This document shows, piece by piece, positions 1-7,019 of a stretch of 10,478 nucleotides of DNA; position 1 is the stretch's first letter; every line of letters starts with the position of its first letter. The position numbers were made by a program, and so were the translations under genes. The notes beneath the pieces were generated by a model. The model did not search any database. It was not told the origin of the DNA and saw only the letters and a list, made by a program, of their open reading frames with translations. The DNA is from Deltaproteobacteria bacterium (GTDB lineage: Bacteria > Desulfobacterota > Anaeroferrophillalia > Anaeroferrophillales > Tharpellaceae): contig DAOWIX010000024.1 in assembly GCA_030640695.1 (NCBI GenBank), forward strand, positions 1 through 10,478, read 5' to 3'.

Positions 1-50
1 ACATAAAAAACACCCCTTCACTCTAGAAAAAACATCCCCACACATCCCAT

Positions 51-62
51 TAAAGATACTAT
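51..62 (+). repeat. 12-base direct repeat, copy 1
   Basis: TAAAGATACTAT occurs here and again, identically, at 252-263, just before the def start codon. The copies are 201 bases apart. In this copy a short ATG frame begins five bases downstream and stops after four codons. The AT-rich composition makes a chance match less unlikely than for average sequence. Confidence 0.5.
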
Positions 63-116
63 AACTTATGCGTATGAAATAGCATGTCACCGTAGATTTG
101 TCCAGCAAATGAAGCT

Positions 117-175
117 GCTGGAATGGCTCTCTCCTCAAGCTTCGCAAAAGCGCTCCAAAGCTTGCCCCTTTAACC
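117..175 (+). repeat. Degenerate intergenic element, copy 1
   Basis: This stretch shares ordered blocks with the gap before the first isomerase gene: GCTG (117), CCTC (133), AAGCT (137), GCA and AAAGCG (144-152), GCTT (160), GCCC (164) and TTTAACC (169). The same blocks occur in the same order at 6066-6132 with small insertions. The AAGCT...GCTT part can fold into a hairpin here. It ends about 20 bases before the def -35 box. It could be a dispersed intergenic repeat, a shared regulatory element or a structured RNA segment; the sequence does not decide between these. The alignment was done by eye. Confidence 0.45.
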
Positions 176-195
176 GGCAAGACCGAACTTTCAGG

Positions 196-225
196 TTGAC
201 ATGTTTTACCCTGATTGACTATAGT
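196..225 (+). promoter_or_regulatory. Sigma70-type promoter for the def operon
   Basis: A perfect -35 box TTGACA at 196-201 is followed after 18 bases by TATAGT at 220-225, five of six matches to the -10 consensus. Transcription would start near 231-233, giving a leader of about 40 bases before the def ATG. The -10 box sits inside a perfect 10-base palindrome, GACTATAGTC (217-226), which could be chance or a small operator. This promoter also argues against any def start upstream of it, because the possible TTG at 215 would lie within the -10 region. Confidence 0.75.
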
Positions 226-251
226 CTCTGCCCTTCATTATAACTTTAAAC

Positions 252-263
252 TAAAGATACTAT
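252..263 (+). repeat. 12-base direct repeat, copy 2
   Basis: This is the second identical copy of TAAAGATACTAT. It lies in the def leader and ends eight bases before the ATG at 272. Its AAAG is the only faintly Shine-Dalgarno-like sequence near def, and it is too far upstream to be a good one. The copy could be a remnant of a small duplication, a binding site for an unknown factor, or coincidence. Confidence 0.5.
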
Positions 264-271
264 TATCAACA

Positions 272-778
272 ATGAGCATTCTCAATATCGATGTCTATCC
301 AGCTCTGGTTTTAAAAAGAAAAACCGAAAAAATCCTGAATATTGACGATCATATCAGGCAGCTGGCTGAAGACATGTTGGAAACAATGTACCAAGCCCCG
401 GGGGTTGGTTTGGCCGCACCTCAAATAGGTCATTCCATAAGCCTTGTGGTTGCCGATCCCGGCGAAAAAGATAAACCTTCACCTCTGATTCTGATCAATC
501 CTGAAATAACCGCCCATGAAGGCCAAACCGGTATCACAGAAGGCTGTTTGAGTGTACCCGGCTACACCGCCGAGGTTGTTCGCCATCAAAAAATCATTGT
601 CAAAGCCTATACCCTGGACGAGAAAGAGGTGGAATTAACCTTGGAAGATTTCCCCGCAATCGTCCTCCAGCACGAGCTTGACCACCTCCACGGTATTCTT
701 TTTATCGACCGGATCAGCCGCTTGAAACGTAATATTTACGACCGTAAACTCAAAAAAGGAACTCTCGATCAATCATGA
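272..778 (+). CDS. def: Peptide deformylase
   Basis: This cytoplasmic metalloenzyme removes the formyl group from the N-terminal methionine of nascent proteins. All three family motifs are present: GVGLAAPQ (residues 44-51), EGCLS (90-94) and HELDH (134-138). The metal ligands are therefore C92, H134 and H138, with E135 as catalytic acid/base; E. coli has C90, H132 and H136. The length of 168 residues matches the E. coli enzyme (169). I chose the ATG at 272 because the longer frame from TTG at 215 overlaps the promoter and adds 19 unconserved residues. There is no strong ribosome binding site. The stop codon overlaps the fmt start (ATGA, 775-778), so the two genes are probably translationally coupled, as suits enzymes acting at opposite ends of the same formylation cycle. 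Confidence 0.97.
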   Translation: MSILNIDVYPALVLKRKTEKILNIDDHIRQLAEDMLETMYQAPGVGLAAPQIGHSISLVVADPGEKDKPSPLILINPEITAHEGQTGITEGCLSVPGYTAEVVRHQKIIVKAYTLDEKEVELTLEDFPAIVLQHELDHLHGILFIDRISRLKRNIYDRKLKKGTLDQS

Positions 779-1713
779 AGATTATGCTCCTTGCTTCCGG
801 GGAATTCGCGATCCCCACCCTGGAACTACTAGCCAAACATCGACCCACGGTTGAACTAAAACTCTTCACGCAACCAGATCAGGGTAAAGGCCGAGGCCGG
901 CAAAAAGCGCCGACGCCGGCAAAAGCGGCGGCTTTAAACCTCAACCTCAACTTTGAAACCCCAAAAGATATCAATGCCCTGGAGAGCCACCAGCAGATTA
1001 CGAAGTTTGCTCCTGACTATCTGGTTCTCGTTGATTACGGTGCCAAACTGAGCCCCGCGACAATTGCCCTGCCTAAACAAGCCGCCATCAACCTCCACCC
1101 CTCCCTTTTGCCCGCCTACCGGGGCCCCGCACCAATGCCCTGGGCTCTGATCAATGGGGAACCGATGACCGGCGTCACGACGCAACTGATTGGGGAGAAA
1201 ATCGACTGCGGCCAAATCCTGCTCCAGGAACCCAGCTTTATTTTCGACCATGAAACCCTGCCCCAATTATCACGACGCTTAAGTCTTTTAGGAGCCCCAC
1301 TGGTCTGGCGTACGATTAGTGAACTTGAAACCGGAACCCTGGAACCGCGCCCTCAGGACGAACGCCTCGCTTCATTGGCCCCCAAATTCAAAAAAGAGGA
1401 TGGACTTATCAACTGGCAGGCACCGGCCGAGGCTCTCTTTAATCGTATCAGGGGTTTGAATCCCTGGCCCGGAACCTACACATTCCATCGCGGCAAGAGA
1501 GTCAAGATAATCGAAGCCCGACCTGTTCAAGCACCCTCAATCATCTCACCTGGAGCTATTACAGTCGACACCGGTCAACTTCTGGTCGGTTGCGGCCAGG
1601 CCAGCGCCTTAAGCATTGAGCGCCTCCAGATAGCCGGCAAACCGACCCGTAGCGCCAGCGAATTTTTGCGGGGCTATAAAACCCGGGAAAATGATTTTTT
1701 CGGCACTCGTTAA
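775..1713 (+). CDS. fmt: Methionyl-tRNA formyltransferase
   Basis: This enzyme transfers a formyl group from 10-formyltetrahydrofolate to methionyl-tRNA(fMet), making the initiator tRNA used in translation. The N-terminal formyltransferase domain (about residues 1-185) carries N106 and H108 within NLHPSLLP and D144 within KIDCG. These are the same positions as the catalytic Asn-His-Asp of E. coli Fmt, which allows the SLLPAYRG loop (110-117) to be assigned with confidence. The C-terminal OB-like tRNA-binding domain follows (about 205-305) and includes IRGLNPWPGTYT, typical of the family. The length of 312 residues is normal (E. coli 315). The ATG overlaps the def stop by four bases and the stop abuts the ATG of the next gene. 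The gene is therefore embedded in an operon driven by the promoter before def. Confidence 0.97.
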   Translation: MKIMLLASGEFAIPTLELLAKHRPTVELKLFTQPDQGKGRGRQKAPTPAKAAALNLNLNFETPKDINALESHQQITKFAPDYLVLVDYGAKLSPATIALPKQAAINLHPSLLPAYRGPAPMPWALINGEPMTGVTTQLIGEKIDCGQILLQEPSFIFDHETLPQLSRRLSLLGAPLVWRTISELETGTLEPRPQDERLASLAPKFKKEDGLINWQAPAEALFNRIRGLNPWPGTYTFHRGKRVKIIEARPVQAPSIISPGAITVDTGQLLVGCGQASALSIERLQIAGKPTRSASEFLRGYKTRENDFFGTR

Positions 1714-2502
1714 ATGAGCCCTCCAAAAACCTCAGAACCAGCCTTTAAAACCTCGAAGAAAAGGATCTTCATCAGCCTTTTAGGGCTTACTTTCGCTCTC
1801 ATCATGTTGCTGATTCTGGTTGGCGGTTGGATTGCGACAATCGGCCTTAACCATCTCCATCCCGGACTGACTCTGATCGCCCAGATCATTGCCGGGCTTG
1901 CCTTCATCTTTTTAAGCGGCATTATTTCGGCTCTAATTTTATCCATACTCCTGGAAAAAGACCTGCCCTTTACCCAAAAAATTCGCGGCCTTGGGATTAA
2001 ACTATTTCTTCCATTAATGGAGCACTTAGGGCCCCGCTTAGGGGTCTCAAAAGAGAACGTACGCAACTCTTTTATCGAGATAAATAACCGCCTGTTGGTC
2101 TCTGGACATCGCCACACAATCCCGCCGGAAAGAATGCTTCTACTCCTGCCTCACTGTCTGCAAAGAGCCGACTGCCAACGCCGCATCACCACCAGCATTG
2201 ACAATTGTCAGCAATGCGGGAGATGCAACATTGACGCCTTGATCAAACTCGCATCGGCTCACAAGGTTCGCATTGCGGTCGCTACCGGCGGCACCCTGGC
2301 CCGTAAAATTGTCCGTGACCACAGACCGAAGATCATCATTGCCGTTGCCTGCGAACGGGATCTGACCAGCGGCATTCACGACACCTTCCCCCTGCCGGTC
2401 TACGGCATTCTCAACCAACGACCCGAAGGCCCATGCTGGAATACCATAGTCGATGTCAGTGAGATTGAAAAAGCTCTACAGATATTCCTAAAAAAGGTTT
2501 AG
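1714..2502 (+). CDS. DUF116 family membrane protein, cysteine-rich
   Basis: The biochemical role is unknown. Two hydrophobic segments (about residues 17-43 and 51-80) anchor the N-terminus in the inner membrane, and the rest is soluble, probably cytoplasmic. The soluble part has the DUF116 signature: LLLPHCLQ (143-150), C154, the cluster C165-x2-C168-x2-C171, VATGGTLARKI (189-199), VACERDL (211-217) and RPEGPCWNT (236-244). Seven cysteines in all (148, 154, 165, 168, 171, 213, 241) point to a metal or Fe-S site; this is inference. The ATG follows the fmt stop with no gap and no visible ribosome binding site, so expression probably depends on coupling to fmt. From memory, DUF116 genes follow def-fmt in Geobacter-type bacteria, which suggests a conserved link to initiator-methionine metabolism or simply operon inertia. 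Confidence 0.88.
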   Translation: MSPPKTSEPAFKTSKKRIFISLLGLTFALIMLLILVGGWIATIGLNHLHPGLTLIAQIIAGLAFIFLSGIISALILSILLEKDLPFTQKIRGLGIKLFLPLMEHLGPRLGVSKENVRNSFIEINNRLLVSGHRHTIPPERMLLLLPHCLQRADCQRRITTSIDNCQQCGRCNIDALIKLASAHKVRIAVATGGTLARKIVRDHRPKIIIAVACERDLTSGIHDTFPLPVYGILNQRPEGPCWNTIVDVSEIEKALQIFLKKV

Positions 2503-2509
2503 CGACAAC

Positions 2510-5500
2510 ATGTCAACAGACCCTTTTTCTCATGAAATCAAGGCCATTGCCGACGCTCTGACAAAGTCTGAAACGATTCACATCAGTGGTTTGCAAGGCT
2601 CCGCTCCAGCCCTGCTCTTGAGCCGCCTAAGCCGCCTTAAGAGCTCCGGCTCTATCATCATCAGTGATGATTATCAAAAAAGCCAGGATCTTTGCCGCGA
2701 CGTTGCCGCCTACCTTGAGATCGTACCATCAGCAAACCTTAAGCCCGAGCTTTTGACCCTGCCCCCTCTGCCGCGTATGGCTTATCGACAGACCCTGCGC
2801 AGCGGTCGTATTGAACGCGAACGCATCAAAATTCTGGCCCAGATTCGCAACCTTAAAAACTTCCTCTGCTTCACAACAATTGCCGCTTACGCCGACCGCC
2901 TGCCCTCCCCGACAAGTTTCCACCAACGTTTTTCTCGACTTGAATGGGGCCATACTATCGACCGGGAAAAACTTTTCAACCAACTTGAAAGATTCGGCTA
3001 CGTCCGCGTTCCAGTTGTTGATGAGCCCGGTGATTACAGTGTCCGTGGGGGTGTAATTGACATCTTTTCGACCCTGCATGAAGAGCCTATGCGCCTCGAT
3101 TTTTTCGGCGATGAGATTGAATCTATCCGCCCCTTTGACCACCTGACCCAACTTGGCAAAAAACTTGAGTACGAATTTATGGAGCTCGGCCCGGCTCGCG
3201 AGGTTCTGCCGCCTGCCGACCTTGAACCGGCTCGACAAAGAGTCCGGCAGCGCTTTGTTGAACTCAACGACTCCCATATCGCTTTAGGCCCGGCCTTAGA
3301 GGAACTCGGCCAGAGCCCGAACCGGCCCGGCTTTGAATCCTGGCTCCCGGCTTTTGAACCGCAATGGCATTCACTAACCGATTTTTTTCCGGCTGACAGT
3401 GCCGTCATCTTCATCGACCCTCTCGATCTAAAAGAGCAGCTTGAAGATCTCAGCCAACAGCTTAAGGAGGGTTATGAGCGAACTCTAGGAGAGCAACGTC
3501 TGGCCTTTCCTCCCGACGCCTACTTTATGCCGTCGGCTCAGGCCCTCAATGCTCCCGTCGGCCGGGCTGCAATCTATTTAAATGAACTCAACTACAAACC
3601 GGCGACCACCACCGACAACCACGAGGAAGAGAGCAACGCTCGCGAGCTAATCTTTAAAACCCGGGACAACCTCTTCCTCAAAGAGAGCATCAGCCAGGCC
3701 GCCGGAGGATCCGGAGAAAATCCGCTTCAAGCTGCCGCAACCCTGCTCAAAGAACACCTCAAACAAGGTTACCGCATCTATCTCGCCGGTCGCAACCAGA
3801 CAACCAGCGAGCGCCTCAAATCCCTTCTCCTTGATTATGGCCTGCCGGTTGAGACCTCCCAAGAACCTGGTAGCAGCACGCTTGAGAGCATCTCCTTGAT
3901 GACCGTCCGTTTAAGTCAAGGCGTCCAGCTACCAGATGAGAAAACCCTTTTCCTAAGTGACACCGACCTTTTCGGATCCAAACAAAAAGTTCGGTCCGCA
4001 ACCAGCCAGCGCCAGGAGAGTCGCGAATCTTTTTTCGATGATTTCGCCGAGATCAAACCAGGTGACAAAATCACCCATATCGAACATGGCATCGGCCGCT
4101 ATCAAGGCCTTAAAACCCTGACTGTCGAGGGCATCGTCAATGAATATCTGATTCTTGAATATCAGGGAGAAGATCTCCTCTATGTCCCGGTCGACTCTTT
4201 TGACCAACTCCACAAATACCACGGCAGCGGTGACAGCTCTACCACCTTAAGCCGTCTCGGTGGACCTCAGTGGGCCGCGGCCAAAGAGAAAACTCGAAAG
4301 GCGATCGATGACCTGCTCCTTGAGCTCCTTGATCTCTATGCCGAGCGCGAGGTTATGGAGGGCCGCGCCTGTTTGGAGCCAGACCATCTTTTTCGTGAAT
4401 TTGAAGCCTCTTTCGCCTACGAAGAGACCCCCGATCAGCTCCGCGCAATCAATGAAGTGATCACTGATCTGACGGCCACAAAACCAATGGATCGGCTAAT
4501 CAGCGGCGATGTCGGCTTCGGCAAAACCGAAGTTGCTTTGCGAGCTGTCTTTCTAACGGTCTTATCGGGCCGTCAGGCGGGAGTCATGGTGCCGACCACG
4601 GTGCTCGCCCAACAGCATTTTGAAACCTTCAAGGAACGCTTTGCAGACTATCCGGTCAAGGTTGCCGTTTTAAGCCGTTTCCGCACCCCGGCCCAACAAA
4701 AGCAAGTTGCCGAGGGCTTACGCACAGGCTCAATTGATGTCGTTATCGGCACCCATCGCCTGCTCCAAAAAGATATCTCATTCAAGAACCTCGGCCTTTT
4801 GGTCCTTGACGAAGAGCATAAATTCGGCGTCCGCCATAAGGAGAAGTTAAAAAACTTCAGACGTCATCTTGACGTCATCTCGATGAGCGCCACCCCGATC
4901 CCGCGTACCCTGCAGTTTTCGCTCTCCGGCATGCGCTCTCTAAGTGCGATTACGACGGCCCCCCGCGACCGTCTGGCGATCCGCACTTTTGTCGCGGCCT
5001 ATGATGATCTCATCATCAAGGAAGCGGTTGAAAAAGAGCTTGGCCGCGGCGGCCAGATCTTTTTTGTCCATAACAGTGTCGCCACCATCCTCGCCCGGGG
5101 CGCGCGCCTTAAAGCCCTGCTTCCCGAAATCAGAATCGGTGTCGGCCATGGCCAGATGCGGGAGAATGAACTGGAAAAGGTCATGCTGGGCTTTGCCGAG
5201 CATGACTATGACCTTTTACTCTGCACAACCATCATTGAATCAGGCCTTGACATCCCTAATGCCAACACCATGATCGTCGAGGATGCTCAAAACTTCGGCC
5301 TCGCCCAACTCTATCAAATGCGCGGCCGAGTCGGACGTTCGCAGCGAAAAGCCTACGCTTATCTGATGGTCCCGGAACTTGAAAGACTGACCCCGGATGC
5401 CCGCAAAAGACTCAACGCCCTGGCTGAAGCCAACACGCTCGGGGCCGGTTTCCGCATCGCCATGCAAGATCTTGAAATTCGCGGAGCCGGCAACATCCTG

Positions 5501-6037
5501 GGTAAAAAACAGTCGGGCCAGATCTCGGCCATCGGCTATGAACTCTACCAGGAGATGCTCAGCGAAGCGATCAATGACGCCCGCGGCAACCATCAGGTCA
5601 GGATTCCAGAACCTGAAGTAAAAGTCTCTCTTTCGGCCCATATTCCACCCGGATACCTCCCCGACCTGACCTTAAGATTACAATTTTATAAAAAAATTGC
5701 GGCTACCGAAAACGAACTTGAGCTGACCCGTTTAGAAGATGAACTGAGCGACCGTTGCGGGCCGCCGCCGGAAGAGGTACTCAACCTGCTGCGCCTCAAA
5801 AACCTCAAAATTCTCCTCAAAAGCTACCGCGTTCTGGCTTTAGAGCTTGGTCGCAAAAGAATCAGCCTTCACTTTGATCCCGAAAGCCCGCCGGACGCTG
5901 AAAAAATCATGGCCCTATTGCAGGAAAAACCCGACCATAGTAAGCTGACTCCAGATCACTGGTTCAGCATGACGGTTACCCTGGAGCCCCATGAACTATA
6001 CGCATGGTGCGAAAAGCTATTGCAAAAAATCCATTGA
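2510..6037 (+). CDS. mfd: Transcription-repair coupling factor
   Basis: Mfd is a DNA translocase that pushes or dislodges RNA polymerase stalled at lesions and recruits UvrA to start nucleotide excision repair. The domains run in the usual order. The UvrB-like N-terminal module (about 1-350) includes YSVRGG with R179, aligned to E. coli R165 in the UvrA-binding region. The RNA polymerase interaction domain (about 515-575) opens with KPGDKITHIEHGIGRY. The helicase core follows, with Walker A GDVGFGKT (666-673, K672), DEEH (767-770), SATPIPRT and motif VI QMRGRVGR (936-943). The translocation/regulatory segment LEIRGAGNILG comes next, then the C-terminal domain beginning near LPDLTLRLQFYKKIA. 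At 1175 residues it is slightly longer than the E. coli protein (1148). The ATG lies 7 bases after the DUF116 stop, with a weak AAGG 12 bases upstream. Confidence 0.98.
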   Translation: MSTDPFSHEIKAIADALTKSETIHISGLQGSAPALLLSRLSRLKSSGSIIISDDYQKSQDLCRDVAAYLEIVPSANLKPELLTLPPLPRMAYRQTLRSGRIERERIKILAQIRNLKNFLCFTTIAAYADRLPSPTSFHQRFSRLEWGHTIDREKLFNQLERFGYVRVPVVDEPGDYSVRGGVIDIFSTLHEEPMRLDFFGDEIESIRPFDHLTQLGKKLEYEFMELGPAREVLPPADLEPARQRVRQRFVELNDSHIALGPALEELGQSPNRPGFESWLPAFEPQWHSLTDFFPADSAVIFIDPLDLKEQLEDLSQQLKEGYERTLGEQRLAFPPDAYFMPSAQALNAPVGRAAIYLNELNYKPATTTDNHEEESNARELIFKTRDNLFLKESISQAAGGSGENPLQAAATLLKEHLKQGYRIYLAGRNQTTSERLKSLLLDYGLPVETSQEPGSSTLESISLMTVRLSQGVQLPDEKTLFLSDTDLFGSKQKVRSATSQRQESRESFFDDFAEIKPGDKITHIEHGIGRYQGLKTLTVEGIVNEYLILEYQGEDLLYVPVDSFDQLHKYHGSGDSSTTLSRLGGPQWAAAKEKTRKAIDDLLLELLDLYAEREVMEGRACLEPDHLFREFEASFAYEETPDQLRAINEVITDLTATKPMDRLISGDVGFGKTEVALRAVFLTVLSGRQAGVMVPTTVLAQQHFETFKERFADYPVKVAVLSRFRTPAQQKQVAEGLRTGSIDVVIGTHRLLQKDISFKNLGLLVLDEEHKFGVRHKEKLKNFRRHLDVISMSATPIPRTLQFSLSGMRSLSAITTAPRDRLAIRTFVAAYDDLIIKEAVEKELGRGGQIFFVHNSVATILARGARLKALLPEIRIGVGHGQMRENELEKVMLGFAEHDYDLLLCTTIIESGLDIPNANTMIVEDAQNFGLAQLYQMRGRVGRSQRKAYAYLMVPELERLTPDARKRLNALAEANTLGAGFRIAMQDLEIRGAGNILGKKQSGQISAIGYELYQEMLSEAINDARGNHQVRIPEPEVKVSLSAHIPPGYLPDLTLRLQFYKKIAATENELELTRLEDELSDRCGPPPEEVLNLLRLKNLKILLKSYRVLALELGRKRISLHFDPESPPDAEKIMALLQEKPDHSKLTPDHWFSMTVTLEPHELYAWCEKLLQKIH

Positions 6038-6065
6038 GATGATAGGTACCTTGGTTTTTTTGGAC

Positions 6066-6132
6066 GCTGAAATAGAGGTGCCTCATTAAGCTACTGCAGA
6101 AAGCGATGAACTTTGCTTCGCCCTCTTTAACC
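6066..6132 (+). repeat. Degenerate intergenic element, copy 2
   Basis: The blocks GCTG (6066), CCTC (6081), AAGCT (6088), GCA (6096), AAAGCG (6100), GCTT (6115), GCCC (6120) and TTTAACC (6126) match copy 1 at 117-175 in content and order. Spacing differs by zero to four bases between blocks. A short bulged stem (GCA-GA-AAG pairing with CTT-TGC, 6096-6116) occupies the place of the stronger hairpin in copy 1. The element ends 20 bases before an isomerase gene start. Confidence 0.45.
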
Positions 6133-6138
6133 TAACTC

Positions 6139-6144
6139 AAAGGA
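6139..6144 (+). promoter_or_regulatory. Ribosome binding site of the first isomerase gene
   Basis: AAAGGA lies eight bases before the ATG at 6153, the clearest Shine-Dalgarno site among the ATG-started genes here. It fixes the start that gives a complete Sec signal peptide. Confidence 0.75.
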
Positions 6145-6152
6145 CTATTTTT

Positions 6153-7019
6153 ATGAAAAAAACATCACTTCACAAAATCAACTTTGCCATCTTCATCGGT
6201 TTCATTTCTATCCTTATAATCGCAGGCGGTTCTCTCTCTGTAAGCGCCACGACGAACGATCCTATAGTTGCTGAAATCGGCTCTGAAAAGATCACCTTAA
6301 CTCAATTTAAAGCCGAGTTAGATAAACTGCCGCCCAACCTCAAACAGATGGCCAGCGACAAAAAAATTCAGAAAGAGTTTCTCGAGCAACTCGCAACCTC
6401 ACGGCTTCTCTATCAAGAGGGCGTCAAGCAGGGGATCACAAAGGATCCGGCCATTAAGAGCCAGATCGACGAAGCAACTCGCAAAATTGTCCTGGCAGCT
6501 CTTTTACAACGTGAAATTGAAAGTCGCATCAAAGCCCCGACTCCTGAAGCGGTAGACCAGTACTACCAGACCCACCCCGATGAGTTCCAGCAAGAGAAAC
6601 AGGTTCAGGCTCAACATATCCTGGTCAAGGATGAAGCGGAAGCTAATAAAGTCGCCGAAGAGATTAAAAAGGGAGGCGATTTTGCGACCTTAGCCCGTGA
6701 GAAATCTTCCTGCCCGAGCGCTGCCCAGGGAGGTGATCTCGGATTTTTCACTCGTAACCGTATGGTCAAAGAGTTTGCCGATGCCGCTTTTGCCCTCAAA
6801 AAGGGTGAAATCAGCCCTCCAATAAAGACAAAGTTCGGCTACCATATTATCAAAGTTGTAGAGATCAAGGAAGCCAGTCCCAGACCTCTGGATGAAGTCC
6901 GTACGACAATTGAAAACAAACTTACCCAAGAGCAGAAAAACCAGGTTTTCAAGGAGTATGTCGACGGCCTCAAAAAGAGTCAGAAGATCGTTCTCCACCC
7001 AGACGTCATTGAAAATTAA
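6153..7019 (+). CDS. Exported PpiC-type peptidyl-prolyl isomerase
   Basis: This is a predicted periplasmic parvulin that would catalyse proline cis-trans isomerisation and assist folding of exported proteins. An N-terminal Sec signal peptide (MKKTSLHK, then a hydrophobic core at about 11-28) probably ends at VSA (30-32). A SurA-N-like helical region (about 36-135) precedes a complete parvulin domain (about 150-240). That domain carries QHILV with H155, SSCPSA with C187, GGDLGFF (193-199), EFADAAFAL with F208 and GYHII with H231. These are the residues expected of an active parvulin. A helical tail rich in Lys and Glu follows. The 288-residue length fits PrsA/PpiC-like proteins. Two more parvulin-family genes follow directly, suggesting a shared periplasmic folding role. 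I give no symbol because prsA, ppiC and similar names cannot be told apart here. Confidence 0.93.
   Translation: MKKTSLHKINFAIFIGFISILIIAGGSLSVSATTNDPIVAEIGSEKITLTQFKAELDKLPPNLKQMASDKKIQKEFLEQLATSRLLYQEGVKQGITKDPAIKSQIDEATRKIVLAALLQREIESRIKAPTPEAVDQYYQTHPDEFQQEKQVQAQHILVKDEAEANKVAEEIKKGGDFATLAREKSSCPSAAQGGDLGFFTRNRMVKEFADAAFALKKGEISPPIKTKFGYHIIKVVEIKEASPRPLDEVRTTIENKLTQEQKNQVFKEYVDGLKKSQKIVLHPDVIEN

Larger units (their letters stand above)
1..195. other. Non-coding upstream region with small hairpins
   Basis: I find no credible gene on either strand between the left edge and the def promoter. The first 60 bases are A- and C-rich and unstructured. At 68-82 there is only a four-codon reading frame (ATG CGT ATG AAA TAG), which I do not call a gene. 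Bases 101-122 form a 7-bp perfect stem (TCCAGCA/TGCTGGA) with an 8-base loop. Bases 136-164 form a second hairpin: CAAGCTT pairs with AAGCTTG, and an inner CGC/GCG stem closes an AAAA loop with a five-base 3' bulge. Neither has a T-run after it on the + strand, so they are not standard terminators. The gene to the left lies outside the window. Confidence 0.6.
6038..6152. other. Intergenic gap after mfd
   Basis: This 115-base gap is the largest between genes in the window. At its left end CCA (6031) and TGG (6052) flanked by an A-run and a seven-T run could form a weak terminator-like structure, but the stem is only 3 bp before a mismatch. AGGTACCT (6044-6051) can pair with AGGTGCCT (6076-6083) through one G-T wobble, giving an 8-bp stem around a loop of about 24 bases. 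The right part holds copy 2 of the degenerate element. I see no convincing sigma70 promoter, so the downstream genes may have an unrecognised promoter or be read from mfd. Confidence 0.5.

Noticed and set aside
215..271. Longer def frame from TTG at 215
   Set aside because: It starts inside the -10 region of the promoter and adds 19 residues not typical of deformylases; the ATG at 272 gives the normal length.
2029..2046. GGCCCC/GGGGTC hairpin inside the DUF116 gene
   Set aside because: A six-base stem within coding sequence with no T-run or other context; likely chance.
1710..2117. 135-codon frame on the - strand opposite the DUF116 gene
   Set aside because: It mirrors the coding strand of a recognised family, is rich in Arg, Ile and Met from antisense reading, and has no ribosome binding site that I can see.
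2729..3277. 182-codon frame on the - strand inside mfd
   Set aside because: It lies entirely opposite well-conserved Mfd coding sequence and its translation has no recognisable domain; it is a shadow frame.
4944..5273. 109-codon frame on the + strand in another phase within the Mfd helicase core
   Set aside because: Ser/Arg/Pro-rich out-of-frame translation of a conserved motif region; no sign of dual coding.
6023..6061. Rho-independent terminator after mfd
   Set aside because: The T-run is good, but the stem is CCA/TGG followed by a mismatch and A-T pairs only, too weak to call with confidence.
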